NCBI GenBank assembly: GCA_900315225.1
Contig: OMYM01000045.1
Location: 1-64,000, forward strand
Length of the DNA stretch: 64,000 bases
From: an uncultured Erysipelotrichaceae bacterium
GTDB taxonomy: Bacteria > Bacillota_I > Bacilli_A > Erysipelotrichales > Erysipelotrichaceae
Reading direction: 5' to 3'
Below, in pieces: positions 45,715-54,046 of the stretch. The position numbers were made by a program, and so were the translations under genes. Positions within the stretch are counted from its first letter, which is position 1, and each line of letters begins with the position of its first letter. The notes beneath the pieces were generated by a model that searched no databases, was not told the DNA's origin, and was given only the letters and a program-made list of their open reading frames with translations.

Positions 45715-47122
45715 CCTGAAGTGGAAGATTGCGCGCTACCTGGCTTTTTTCGGGGCGCTTGTCATCGTTCTTCTATTTGTCTTCCAAGTGATCTTGCTAG
45801 AGCCGATGTATGAGCGCTACAAGCTCAACATGATCCATGTGGTGTCGGACAATGTCGTGAATGCCCTGGACAACGATGACCTTGATGAGGTCATCTATCA
45901 GAACCAGGCACAGAACGATACTTGCATACGTGTGTTTCAAAGCGGCGATGCGTATGATGCCAATCTTGGCAAGCCACGGCAAGGCTGCCGCTTGTACCGA
46001 ATGTCGCCGTTTCAGATGGGTGACTTGATAGCTTCTGCGTTGAGTAGGGATGACGGCACTGTTTTGGCGGTTGATGAATCGGAATCGTTTTCCGGTGTTT
46101 CGGATGAAGAGTATAAAAGCTTGATCTTGACCCGTATCGTCGATGGGGAAGATGGAAAGATCGTTGTCATGGTGCAAACTGGCATCAGCGCGGTAAACCC
46201 TGCAACGCAAACCATCAAGGCGCAATTGATTTATATTGGCGTAATCTTGTTGTTAATGATTGTCATACTGACGGTTGTGATATACAGGGAGATTGCCAAT
46301 CCATTGGTCTTGATCAATCATGCGGCGAAAAGCCTGCCGGATGGGGAATACCAGAACAACCAAAAAACCAATCGGTATCTTGAAGCACAGGAATTGAATG
46401 CTACGCTGGTGAAAGCCGCAGCAGACATCAAAAAGGCAGATCGCGCCAAGCGCGATTTGATTGCCAATGTATCCCATGACTTAAGGACACCATTGACAAT
46501 GATCGGTGGCTATGGGGAAATGATGATTGACCTTCCTGAGGAAAAGACAGATGAGAACATCCAGGTGATTATCGATGAAGCGAAGAGGCTGGGCAATCTT
46601 GTCAACGATCTGTTGGATCTTTCGAAGATGCAGGAAGACAAGATCGAGATGCATAAGGAAGTGTTCGATCTTGCGCTTTTGGTAAAGACACAATTGCAGA
46701 AATACGAAGTCTACAAGGTGAAAGAAGGCTTTGAGATTGAAAGCCATTTGGTGGACGAGGCGATGATTTTTGGCGATTCTATCCGTATCGGGCAGGTTTT
46801 CAACAATTTCATGACAAATGCGATCAACTATTCAGGAAATAGCAGGTCCATTATTGTCAGCCAGGAAATCGTTGAGGGCAATGTCATTACCAAGGTCAGG
46901 GATTTTGGCGAAGGAATTGCGGAAGATGCCTTGAACGATGTCTGGGATAGATACTTTAAGGTCGATAAAGAGCATGTCCGTGTCTCTTCTGGCAGCGGAA
47001 TTGGCTTGGCAATCGCAAAGGAAATCCTCGACCTGCATGGAGCGAAGTATGGTGTTGAAAGCAAGCTGTCCGAAGGAAGCACATTCTGGTTTAGCTTGCC
47101 GCTTCACTCAAAAGCAGAATAG
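45698..47122 (+). CDS. Membrane sensor histidine kinase (second pair)
   Basis: 474 residues. Two membrane helices (about residues 13-33 and 172-192) enclose an extracytoplasmic sensor region. HAMP linker, HisKA with NVSHDLRTPLTMIGGYGEMM, HATPase with NFMTNAINYSG, DFGEGI and SGIGLAIAKEI. As in the first pair, it starts at a TTG that lies within the regulator's Phe-Glu codons. The last 32 bp overlap the convergent peptidase gene. Confidence 0.94.
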   Translation: MKRQISLKWKIARYLAFFGALVIVLLFVFQVILLEPMYERYKLNMIHVVSDNVVNALDNDDLDEVIYQNQAQNDTCIRVFQSGDAYDANLGKPRQGCRLYRMSPFQMGDLIASALSRDDGTVLAVDESESFSGVSDEEYKSLILTRIVDGEDGKIVVMVQTGISAVNPATQTIKAQLIYIGVILLLMIVILTVVIYREIANPLVLINHAAKSLPDGEYQNNQKTNRYLEAQELNATLVKAAADIKKADRAKRDLIANVSHDLRTPLTMIGGYGEMMIDLPEEKTDENIQVIIDEAKRLGNLVNDLLDLSKMQEDKIEMHKEVFDLALLVKTQLQKYEVYKVKEGFEIESHLVDEAMIFGDSIRIGQVFNNFMTNAINYSGNSRSIIVSQEIVEGNVITKVRDFGEGIAEDALNDVWDRYFKVDKEHVRVSSGSGIGLAIAKEILDLHGAKYGVESKLSEGSTFWFSLPLHSKAE

Positions 47123-47603
47123 TTGAAAAGCCAATGCATAGATAAGGAATAAAGGGAATCCTCCTTGAGGGTTCCTTTGTTGCGTTGACCAGCAGGCAAA
47201 GGGACGAAGCAATGATCAATACATACGCGCAACCCATGCCTAGATACAGAGTGAAAAGGAAAATCAGAATGACATCGGCGCCACCGATCTTGGATAGAAG
47301 CGAAAAAATAAAGAAAGGCAGGGTGAAGATGCAGGCAAGCATTAGGTTTTCATTGCCTTTTCGAGCGATGAAGAGGGCTGCCAACACAAGCTCGGATAGA
47401 TAAGGGACTTCCATGGTTCTCGCATCACTGATTGCCATGAAAACAAGGATGGGAATGAAAACCGCTTGATCGCTGGTTGTGCAGGCAAGCGCAATGGGAA
47501 TCGAGGCAAGCAGGCATTTCCTGTCAAATGATAGCGAAAAAGCAGGATAGTGAAGTCCAAGGCATAGCAAGACATAAATGTACAAATACTTTAGGATAAA
47601 CAT
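47091..47603 (-). CDS. comC: Standalone type IV prepilin peptidase domain (ComC-like)
   Basis: 170 residues from ATG 47603, which has GGAGGTG 5 bases upstream. Mostly hydrophobic with about five helices. Both A24 aspartates are placed as expected: ISDARTMEVPYL (first Asp) and KIGGADVILIF (second Asp, GxxD-type GAD). The N-terminal zinc/methyltransferase domain of full-length PilD/ComC is absent. Likely cleaves the ComG pseudopilin leaders; no other prepilin genes are in the window. Follows the DEAD-box helicase on the minus strand. Confidence 0.82.
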   Translation of the reverse strand: MFILKYLYIYVLLCLGLHYPAFSLSFDRKCLLASIPIALACTTSDQAVFIPILVFMAISDARTMEVPYLSELVLAALFIARKGNENLMLACIFTLPFFIFSLLSKIGGADVILIFLFTLYLGMGCAYVLIIASSLCLLVNATKEPSRRIPFIPYLCIGFSTILLLSEAAS

Positions 47604-47653
47604 AGACACCTCCATTTTCTTTGTTGCCTTGCGACTGGAAAAACCCATAAAAA

Positions 47654-47686
47654 AACCCCCTGTTCTATTTGAAAAACAGGGGTTTG
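47654..47686 (-). terminator. Terminator of the DEAD-box helicase
   Basis: On the minus strand AACCCCTGTT and AACAGGGGG pair around a loop holding the TAG stop codon, followed by a U run. Confidence 0.85.
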
Positions 47687-48768
47687 CATGTGCAATTGAG
47701 AAGCTTGTTAATGGTGGCAATCTTGTCTTTTTGGCTGTTTTTTAACAAGATGACGGCGGTCCCCGAAGTACCTGCGCGCGATGTCCTGCCAATGCGATGG
47801 ATAAGGTCTTCGTCATTGTCGGGGTAATCCAGGCATATGACAAGCTTCAGGGTGCGAATGTCTATTCCTCTGGAGGCGACATCGGTGGCGACTAGAACTG
47901 GGAGGTTGCCTGCCTTGAAACGCGCCATTGCTTGTTTGCGCTCTGCGTAATCCATGTCACTGTGGATGGCGATGGCGCGTATTCCTCGTTTCTGAAGAAA
48001 TGCAGCTGCGTGATCGCATCCTGCGCGTGTGTTGGCAAAGACAAGTGCCGAATGCTTGTATCGCGAAAGGGTCTTGGCCAAAAGAACTAGTTTGTCATTG
48101 CCTGTTGCGACAAGCACATTTGTTCGTTGGCGCAATTGGTTGTCTTCGCCGACCTTGAATTGCCTTGGTTCATTAAGCAATTTGGTCGCAATGTCCTGGA
48201 TGTCTTCCCCATATGTCGCAGAGAACAGGACGGTCTGGTGCAGGGGAAGCGCATCGGCGATTTTTTCCACGTCTTCGCGAAAGCCCATTTTTAGCATTAC
48301 GTCAGCCTCGTCAAGGACAAAAAAGGTGCAATCCCGCGGCTTGAAAGTATGGCGCCTCAGGTGGTCTAGCAAACGCGATGGTGTTGCGACGACAATATCG
48401 GCGCCACTGGAAAAAGCCTTGATCTGCCGTTGGATATCAGTTCCTCCACATAGCACGGCGGTTCGAAAGCCTTCCCTGTTTGACAACAGGTTGCGCGCGC
48501 ATGAAGCAGTTTGCAGGCAAAGTTCCCTGGTCGGGCATAGGATCAAGGCAACGGGAAAGTGTTTTCTTGACTGCTGTAAGGAAAGCCGTTCAATGAGGGG
48601 AATCATATAGGCATATGTCTTTCCTGCGCCAGTGGGCGCTTGGATCAGTGCATCGTTTCCTTCCATGATGGCAGGAATGCATGTTTTTTGTACTTCTGAA
48701 AGGGAAGATACTTTGTTTTCATGCAGAGACTCTTGTGTCTTCTGCGATAATGTCTCGAATATATTCAT
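47665..48768 (-). CDS. DEAD-box RNA helicase (second)
   Basis: 367 residues from ATG 48768 (MNIFETLSQKTQESLHEN). Walker A APTGAGKTYAYMIP, VLDEADVMLKMGF, FSATYGE, and helicase C with HRIGRTSRAGTSG; it stops soon after the core, with no basic tail. Compact helicases of this kind act in ribosome assembly or RNA decay. The ATG has no Shine-Dalgarno sequence, and the promoter lies so close that the message would have only a few leader bases. A TTG 39 bases upstream coincides with the -35 box and is rejected as start. Confidence 0.92.
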   Translation of the reverse strand: MNIFETLSQKTQESLHENKVSSLSEVQKTCIPAIMEGNDALIQAPTGAGKTYAYMIPLIERLSLQQSRKHFPVALILCPTRELCLQTASCARNLLSNREGFRTAVLCGGTDIQRQIKAFSSGADIVVATPSRLLDHLRRHTFKPRDCTFFVLDEADVMLKMGFREDVEKIADALPLHQTVLFSATYGEDIQDIATKLLNEPRQFKVGEDNQLRQRTNVLVATGNDKLVLLAKTLSRYKHSALVFANTRAGCDHAAAFLQKRGIRAIAIHSDMDYAERKQAMARFKAGNLPVLVATDVASRGIDIRTLKLVICLDYPDNDEDLIHRIGRTSRAGTSGTAVILLKNSQKDKIATINKLLNCTCKPLFFK

Positions 48769-48778
48769 GGCACGAGTG

Positions 48779-48807
48779 AAAATACCATTGACAAAGAGTT
48801 TAGTCAA
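48779..48807 (-). promoter_or_regulatory. Promoter of the second DEAD-box helicase
   Basis: Minus strand TTGACT (48807-48802), 17-bp spacer ending TGG, -10 TATTTT (48784-48779). Ten bases separate the -10 from the ATG, so the leader would be about 4 bases. Confidence 0.75.
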
Positions 48808-48864
48808 GCGGAAAGAGCGAAAAGAAATTATATGCTAGAATTATGGGCGAGGAGAGTGATAGAA

Positions 48865-49119
48865 ATGAGTCAGATATATACGTACAAGCCAAAGGGAGTT
48901 TGTTCAAGTAACATTGAAGTTGAAATCGAAGGGGATGTCATCGTCAGCCTCAAGGTCACTGGCGGCTGCAATGGCAACCTGAAAGGAATTTCCAGCCTGG
49001 TCAGGGGAAGAAAGGTTCAAGAGGTCATTGATGCGCTGGAAGGAACGACTTGCGGCTTCAAGCCAACGTCTTGTCCAGACCAGATTGCCAAGGCGCTAAA
49101 GGCGTGCAGGGCTTCCTGA
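48865..49119 (+). CDS. TSCPD-domain protein
   Basis: 84 residues from ATG 48865, with GGAGAGTGA upstream. Matches the small TSCPD family: GVCSSNIEVEIEG at the start, GGCNGNLKGISSLVRG in the middle and CGFKPTSCPDQIAKAL at the end, with conserved Cys residues that suggest metal or nucleotide binding. The domain also occurs at the C-terminus of some ribonucleotide reductases. Function of the free form is unknown. Divergent from the helicase. Confidence 0.88.
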   Translation: MSQIYTYKPKGVCSSNIEVEIEGDVIVSLKVTGGCNGNLKGISSLVRGRKVQEVIDALEGTTCGFKPTSCPDQIAKALKACRAS

Positions 49120-49168
49120 CATGTCTTTTTTTCTATCTTATGATAGAATGCTAGCGTGAGGTTTGGAA

Positions 49169-49675
49169 ATGGAATTATTGAAAAGAGGAAGCACGGTCGA
49201 ATGTGGTGGCATTGATGGCATTTGGCTGGACTTCAAGGATGATACGTGGATTTTCTATATCAAAGACGATGTGTGGACAAAGGAAGAAATCAAGTGTGTC
49301 TATCATCGCGATATCAATGTTTGGTTTGTGCAGAAGGGGGCGGTGGATTTGTTCCTGCTGAATATATACGATACCCTGGAGACGAGCGATGTTCCTTTTT
49401 GCCTGGCCGATGCGGATGACGAATTGCTTTCATCGCTAAAAAACGCCAACAAGTATTATTATGGAATTGTCTGCCTAGACAAGAATAACGTTGTTATGGC
49501 GAGTCGCAAGATTGAATTTGCTGAGGATAACAGCGTTCTCCTCAAGGAAAGGCTGCGTGCAAGGTTGGACGAAGGGATTTCATCGGCCGCGTTCGATGCT
49601 GCATATGATGATCTTTCCAATGCTTTTGAGCCATATGAATTGGAAGAACTGGCGCTTTTTAGCCAGACGGACTAG
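49169..49675 (+). CDS. Conserved-looking protein of unknown function upstream of lspA
   Basis: 168 residues from ATG 49169, with GTGAGG seven bases upstream. Rich in Trp, Tyr and Asp; no signal peptide or membrane helix. Begins with beta-like sequence (GGIDGIWLDFKDDTWIFYIKDD) and ends with acidic helices. I do not recognise a family. It stops 9 bp before lspA and probably shares its transcript. Confidence 0.75.
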   Translation: MELLKRGSTVECGGIDGIWLDFKDDTWIFYIKDDVWTKEEIKCVYHRDINVWFVQKGAVDLFLLNIYDTLETSDVPFCLADADDELLSSLKNANKYYYGIVCLDKNNVVMASRKIEFAEDNSVLLKERLRARLDEGISSAAFDAAYDDLSNAFEPYELEELALFSQTD

Positions 49676-49684
49676 GTGGCTGCG

Positions 49685-50128
49685 ATGTTGCCGTGGATAA
49701 TTGCGATTGTCATCGTGATCCTTGACCTGGCGAGCAAGCATTTGGTGCAGACGAATACATCGTTGCATGCCGTGACCGTGGTCGAAGGTTTCTTTAAGAT
49801 CACATATGTCAAGAACACTGGCATGGCGTGGTCGTTGCTGGAAGGGCAGCAGGTGTTTTTATCTTTGGTTTCCTTGGCGGCTTCAGCGGGCATGATATAC
49901 TATCTCGCCAAAAAGAAGCCCGACAAGCCTACGGCTATATCGGTTGCCCTGTTATTGGGTGGCGCCCTAGGGAACCTTTTTGACCGTGTTTTCCTTGGCT
50001 ATGTCAGGGATTTCCTGGACTTCTATATCTTTGGATATAATTTTCCGGTTTTTAATGTCGCGGATTCTGCCTTGACAATTGGCGTTGTCCTATTGTTGGT
50101 GATCACGACCATGGAGGATAAGAAATGA
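49685..50128 (+). CDS. lspA: Lipoprotein signal peptidase (signal peptidase II)
   Basis: 147 residues, four membrane helices. Aspartyl protease that cuts prolipoproteins before the lipidated Cys. The catalytic aspartates are in GGALGNLFDRV and FPVFNVADSALTIG; YVKNTGMAWS is the conserved Asn motif. ATG 49685 has AGGTGG five bases upstream; a GTG at 49676 is too close to that site. Substrates in this window include the lipoproteins at 4.4 and 40.2 kb. Confidence 0.95.
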   Translation: MLPWIIAIVIVILDLASKHLVQTNTSLHAVTVVEGFFKITYVKNTGMAWSLLEGQQVFLSLVSLAASAGMIYYLAKKKPDKPTAISVALLLGGALGNLFDRVFLGYVRDFLDFYIFGYNFPVFNVADSALTIGVVLLLVITTMEDKK

Positions 50129-51036
50129 ATGAATTTGTTTGCGTGATAGAAGAGGAAAAGGCGGGAAGGCTGGACAAGTATCTTTCCGAGGCGGCGGGAA
50201 TTTCGCGTACACGCTCGAAAGCGTTGATTGATGAAGGAAAAGTCAGTGTGAACGGAAAGACAGAACGCTGCGGATACCAGCTTGCCAAGGGAGATGAAAT
50301 TATCGCATCCATTCCCGAAGACAAGCCGCTGGAGGTGTTGCCAGAGGACATTCCGCTGGACATCCTTTATGAGGATAATGATATTATTGTTGTTAACAAG
50401 CCAAAAGGAATGGTTGTCCATCCTGCCCCTGGGAATTATTCGGGCACATTGGTAAATGCCTTGTTGTATCATTGCAAGGATCTTTCCGGCATCAATGGGG
50501 TGATACGCCCAGGCATCGTTCACAGGATCGACAAGGATACGACGGGATGCCTGGTCGCATGCAAAAACGACAAGGCGCATAATGCCATAGCTCAGCAGCT
50601 GGAGACAAAGAAATGCCATCGGGAGTACAAGGCGATTGTCAATGGGGTTATTGTAAATTCCGATGGGATGATTGATGCACCGATTGGACGCGATCCCCGT
50701 GACCGCCAGCGCATGGCTATCAACGAGCATGGCAAAGAAGCAGTCACGCGTTTTCATGTGCTCGGGCGGTTTCCCAAGGCAACATATTTGGAATGCAGCC
50801 TGGAGACTGGTCGCACGCACCAGATCAGGGTTCACATGAAGTACATTGGCCACCCTGTGATGGGAGATGAAAGATATGGCTCGCGATGCCCTCTTATGGA
50901 TACCCAGGGACAGGTTTTGCACGCATACCGACTGACACTTTGGCATCCAACGACTGGTGAAGAAATGTCGTTTGAAGCCCCGCTTCCCCGTTATTTTGAG
51001 GAATTGCTTGAGATGCTTGGGGGAGAGGGGCGATGA
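50125..51036 (+). CDS. rluD: RluD-family 23S rRNA pseudouridine synthase
   Basis: 303 residues. N-terminal S4 domain (GRLDKYLSEAAGISRTRSKALIDEGKVSVNG) and RluA/RluD catalytic domain with HRIDKDTTGCLV, whose Asp is catalytic, plus LETGRTHQIRVH. Modifies uridines in large-subunit rRNA. Overlaps lspA by 4 bp; the lspA-rluD pair is found in many Bacillota. Confidence 0.95.
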   Translation: MNEFVCVIEEEKAGRLDKYLSEAAGISRTRSKALIDEGKVSVNGKTERCGYQLAKGDEIIASIPEDKPLEVLPEDIPLDILYEDNDIIVVNKPKGMVVHPAPGNYSGTLVNALLYHCKDLSGINGVIRPGIVHRIDKDTTGCLVACKNDKAHNAIAQQLETKKCHREYKAIVNGVIVNSDGMIDAPIGRDPRDRQRMAINEHGKEAVTRFHVLGRFPKATYLECSLETGRTHQIRVHMKYIGHPVMGDERYGSRCPLMDTQGQVLHAYRLTLWHPTTGEEMSFEAPLPRYFEELLEMLGGEGR

Positions 51037-51833
51037 GTGCGAGACGAAATAGGAATGTATCCACTGTCAGTGCCGTTTTCATGGGCATTTGCGTTGTAGT
51101 GACGCTGTTGATACGCTTTTGCGGGTTGAACGAGTATGATGCGGCGATCTTGCTTGGCGCCTACTACAAGCCGTTTATCATGGCAGGCGAATGGTGGCGC
51201 TTGCTCAGCTGTGGCTTTGTCCATGTGAGTTTCCTGCATTTGCTTGTCAATCTTTTATCCTTGATGAACCTTGGACCATACATGGAAAAAAGGCTTGGCG
51301 TGCCAGGGTATCTTGCGGTATTGCTTGGGTCTGTCATAGGGGGAAGCTTATTTACATATGTGTCTGCCGGAAATGTGCTGATGGTAGGACTTTCTGGCGG
51401 GTTGTATGGCCTCATGGCGGGATATTCCTACATCTTGTTTCAAAGCAACGCCTGGCGCAACCAAGCGGTCAGGCAAGCAATGTTGCGGGTGTATGTTGTC
51501 AACATACTGATCAGCCTTATGCCTGGCATTTCCATGACGGCGCATTTTGGCGGTTTTATCACGGGGATGGTTCTGACAGGCTTGCTTGATAATAAAGACT
51601 ATCGGAAGCACTTTGCCCTTGCCGGTCTTGCGTTTTTCGTGGCGATCGGGTATTTTTGCACGCGACCGCAGATTATCAAGAAGGACGAGAGATACATTGG
51701 GACTGATATCAATGTCCTGAAAAGGGAAAGAGAGCTAGGACTGCAATCGCATGCCTATGCCATGGCGGAGAAACTGGATCGGGTATATGGCACGGATGGC
51801 ATAATCTTATCGACAATCAAGGAGGATAAGTAG
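51033..51833 (+). CDS. Rhomboid-family intramembrane serine protease
   Basis: 266 residues with six helices. Rhomboid motifs: HVSFLHLLVNLLSL (HxxxN-type helix), catalytic Ser in GLSGGLYGLMAGY and catalytic His in MTAHFGGFITG. A cytoplasmic tail of about 50 residues follows the last helix. Should cleave membrane proteins within or near their helices; substrates unknown. Overlaps rluD by 4 bp and abuts comEB. Confidence 0.92.
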   Translation: MSARRNRNVSTVSAVFMGICVVVTLLIRFCGLNEYDAAILLGAYYKPFIMAGEWWRLLSCGFVHVSFLHLLVNLLSLMNLGPYMEKRLGVPGYLAVLLGSVIGGSLFTYVSAGNVLMVGLSGGLYGLMAGYSYILFQSNAWRNQAVRQAMLRVYVVNILISLMPGISMTAHFGGFITGMVLTGLLDNKDYRKHFALAGLAFFVAIGYFCTRPQIIKKDERYIGTDINVLKRERELGLQSHAYAMAEKLDRVYGTDGIILSTIKEDK

Positions 51834-52322
51834 ATGGACAAAAGGGTCGATGTCCTGACATGGGACGAGTATTTCATGGGACTGGCGCATCTTTCAGCCT
51901 TGCGCTCCAAGGATCCCAATACCCAGGTTGGAGCGGCGATTGTCGATGAAAACCATCGTGTTGTATCGGTTGGATACAATGGCTTGCCAAAGGGATGTTC
52001 GGACGATGATTTTCCCTGGGCGCGGGAAGGGGGCGTCTTGGACACAAAATATGCGTTTGTCGTGCATGCGGAACTAAACGCAATCTTGAACTCCAAGTGG
52101 CCGGTTTCAGGATGCACGCTGTATGTGTCTTTGTTTCCTTGCAATGAGTGTGCCAAGGCAATTATCCAGGCTGGCATCAAGCGGATTGTCTATGAATCCG
52201 ATAAATACGATGGCATTGATACAAATATCGCTTCCAAGCGCATGTTGCGCGCGGCTGGCGTCATATTGGACAAGATTGATAACACGATCGCCCTGAATGT
52301 TGTCAGGACGCAAAACAAATAA
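51834..52322 (+). CDS. comEB: dCMP deaminase (ComEB-type)
   Basis: 162 residues. Zinc deaminase with HAELNAIL (His ligand and catalytic Glu) and FPCNECAKAI (two Cys ligands). Converts dCMP to dUMP for dTTP synthesis. In Bacillus it sits in the late competence comE operon though it is not needed for transformation; here it follows the rhomboid gene with no gap. A weak AAGGAGG-like site lies in the end of the upstream gene. Confidence 0.94.
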   Translation: MDKRVDVLTWDEYFMGLAHLSALRSKDPNTQVGAAIVDENHRVVSVGYNGLPKGCSDDDFPWAREGGVLDTKYAFVVHAELNAILNSKWPVSGCTLYVSLFPCNECAKAIIQAGIKRIVYESDKYDGIDTNIASKRMLRAAGVILDKIDNTIALNVVRTQNK

Positions 52323-52350
52323 GCCGCCTTTGCAAGGCGGCTTGTTTTTG
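52321..52350. terminator. Bidirectional terminator between comEB and rnhC
   Basis: AAGCCGCCTT (52321-52330) and AAGGCGGCTT (52334-52343) form a perfect 10-bp stem. Confidence 0.9.
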
Positions 52351-52358
52351 CGAGAAAA

Positions 52359-53261
52359 TCATCGGCGCAATTTTTCTGTGTTCTTGAAATTCAGCTTGGC
52401 CACTTCGCCAAGACGATCAAAGCCATACTTGGAAACAAACTTTCTGGCACAGGTATCCGCAGGCTTTCCAGCGCCTTTCGCGAATTTCATTCCATAGAGT
52501 TCTTCCATCTGCAGCATCGTTTTCAGAAAAGCATAGCGCGAAATGATGGATGCGGCAGCGACAGCAGGGTATTTGTTTTCCGCCTTTGTCTCGAAGTGGA
52601 TGCCTTTGACAACATCGGGAACATTTTTGAGATAGCCATAGTAAGTGGATTCCTTGGCGAATTGGTCGACAACGACCAACTTTGGCAAAGGAGCTTTATT
52701 GCGCAGGTGGACATATGCCTGATTGTGCATTTTTGCCTTTATCGCATTGAGGTTGTTTTCTTGATGAACTTGGTTGTATCTGGCGTTTGGCAGGACCAAA
52801 AGGGAATGGGGCAACATCTCCATCAGTTGTGGTCCGATTGTGAGCATATGCTCGTCGGTCAACTCTTTTGAATCACCGATGCCCAGCGATTTGATTGCAT
52901 CACTGGTTTTTTCGTCCACAATACAGGCACATACGCATACAGGGCCAAAAAAATCACCTGTGCCCACTTCATCGCTTCCTGCCTGTGGAAGGATATCGTT
53001 TATTTGCGAAGTGGCTTTGGCGGTGGTTTTTGTTGCGCCGCCTCGCTTGATGTTTTCCTTGTCCTTGAAAGCCGAGGCATAGACATGGGCGTCTTTTCCT
53101 TGGAAAAGAACCTTGCCCGATTGATAGCATGTGATAACGGCGTTTTCTGGCCGTAGTTGCCAGACGGCGTGATCTGGCGCTGGGTGCTGGAATTCCTTCC
53201 AGGCATTGAAAAGCTTTTCCTGGTCTTCCTTGTCCAGGCGCAATGTCATTGAATTGTTCAT
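52359..53261 (-). CDS. rnhC: Ribonuclease HIII
   Basis: 300 residues. An N-terminal TBP-like DUF3378 domain (to about residue 85) and an RNase HII-type catalytic domain beginning GSDEVGTGDFFGPV, with the DEDE acidic residues and YPAVAAASIISRYAFL. Removes RNA from RNA/DNA hybrids. Neighbours cvpA and mutS2 as in Bacillus, but divergently. The ATG lacks a Shine-Dalgarno sequence; the promoter places transcription start on or next to the A of the ATG. Confidence 0.95.
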   Translation of the reverse strand: MNNSMTLRLDKEDQEKLFNAWKEFQHPAPDHAVWQLRPENAVITCYQSGKVLFQGKDAHVYASAFKDKENIKRGGATKTTAKATSQINDILPQAGSDEVGTGDFFGPVCVCACIVDEKTSDAIKSLGIGDSKELTDEHMLTIGPQLMEMLPHSLLVLPNARYNQVHQENNLNAIKAKMHNQAYVHLRNKAPLPKLVVVDQFAKESTYYGYLKNVPDVVKGIHFETKAENKYPAVAAASIISRYAFLKTMLQMEELYGMKFAKGAGKPADTCARKFVSKYGFDRLGEVAKLNFKNTEKLRR

Positions 53262-53266
53262 GAAGA

Positions 53267-53297
53267 TATTCTAGCATGGGCGTTGAATCGATCAACC
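53267..53297 (-). promoter_or_regulatory. Promoter of rnhC giving a leaderless mRNA
   Basis: On the minus strand TTGATC, a 16-bp spacer ending TGC, then TAGAAT, and only six bases (ATCTTC) before the ATG. A start seven bases after the -10 falls on the initiator A. Confidence 0.75.
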
Positions 53298-53375
53298 GAT
53301 TTTACTATGATATTATAGATAATAGTCTGGCACGCATAGGGGGTAGGTCGTGTTGGAACAAGGGGAGGTAGAATT

Positions 53376-54029
53376 ATGTTTAACGTAACCGAAAGCTGGA
53401 TCATGCCTGTAAACCTGGTCTTTTTCTTGTTTTTGGCGATGAATATGTATCTGGGGTACAGGACAGGCGTGTTGCGGCGTGTCATTGCATTGGTTGGCAC
53501 TGTCGTGTCATTCTATGGCTCATGGCTGGTTGCCGGGATTGTCAGCGAATATGTCAGGATTGTACCGCGAAGCTGGATTCCGTTCGACAATTTCAAATAC
53601 TCGCAATTGATTTCCCGTTTTGTTAATGAAGTCGCATGGTATGTCATCCTGTTTGTGGCGGTGAGGTTTATTTTCTTCTTGATTGACATTGCGGCCAGGG
53701 GACTTCAAAAGATCGGTCCGGTTCATATAGCCAGTTCGATCCTTGGAATGGTATTTAGCGTTGTCGAGACATGCATGCTTGTGCTTGCGGTCTGCGTTGT
53801 CCTCAATTCACCTTTTTTTACGAATGGAAATGAATTGATTGAAAAATCAGTTCTAGGGACAGTGAAGGGAATTGGCGAGTCGGTGCTGCAAGAAGTCGTG
53901 TCGCCTGTCATTGAATCTGATGCATTTGCGCAATTGTACAACGATGCTTCAAACCTGACGCAGGAACAGCTTGACAACTTGCGCGCATGGATGGAAGAAC
54001 GCGGTTATGAAGATATTGAATTCCAATAA
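53376..54029 (+). CDS. cvpA: CvpA-family membrane protein
   Basis: 217 residues with four hydrophobic segments, the CvpA/YshB topology, then a helical tail. GYRTGVLRRVIALVGTVVSFYGSW matches the family start. The molecular role is unclear. Preceded by GGGGAGG; followed 17 bp later by mutS2, the same order as yshB and mutSB in Bacillus, although polX and zapA are missing here. Confidence 0.85.
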   Translation: MFNVTESWIMPVNLVFFLFLAMNMYLGYRTGVLRRVIALVGTVVSFYGSWLVAGIVSEYVRIVPRSWIPFDNFKYSQLISRFVNEVAWYVILFVAVRFIFFLIDIAARGLQKIGPVHIASSILGMVFSVVETCMLVLAVCVVLNSPFFTNGNELIEKSVLGTVKGIGESVLQEVVSPVIESDAFAQLYNDASNLTQEQLDNLRAWMEERGYEDIEFQ

Positions 54030-54046
54030 TCTTGGCGAGGTGGCAA

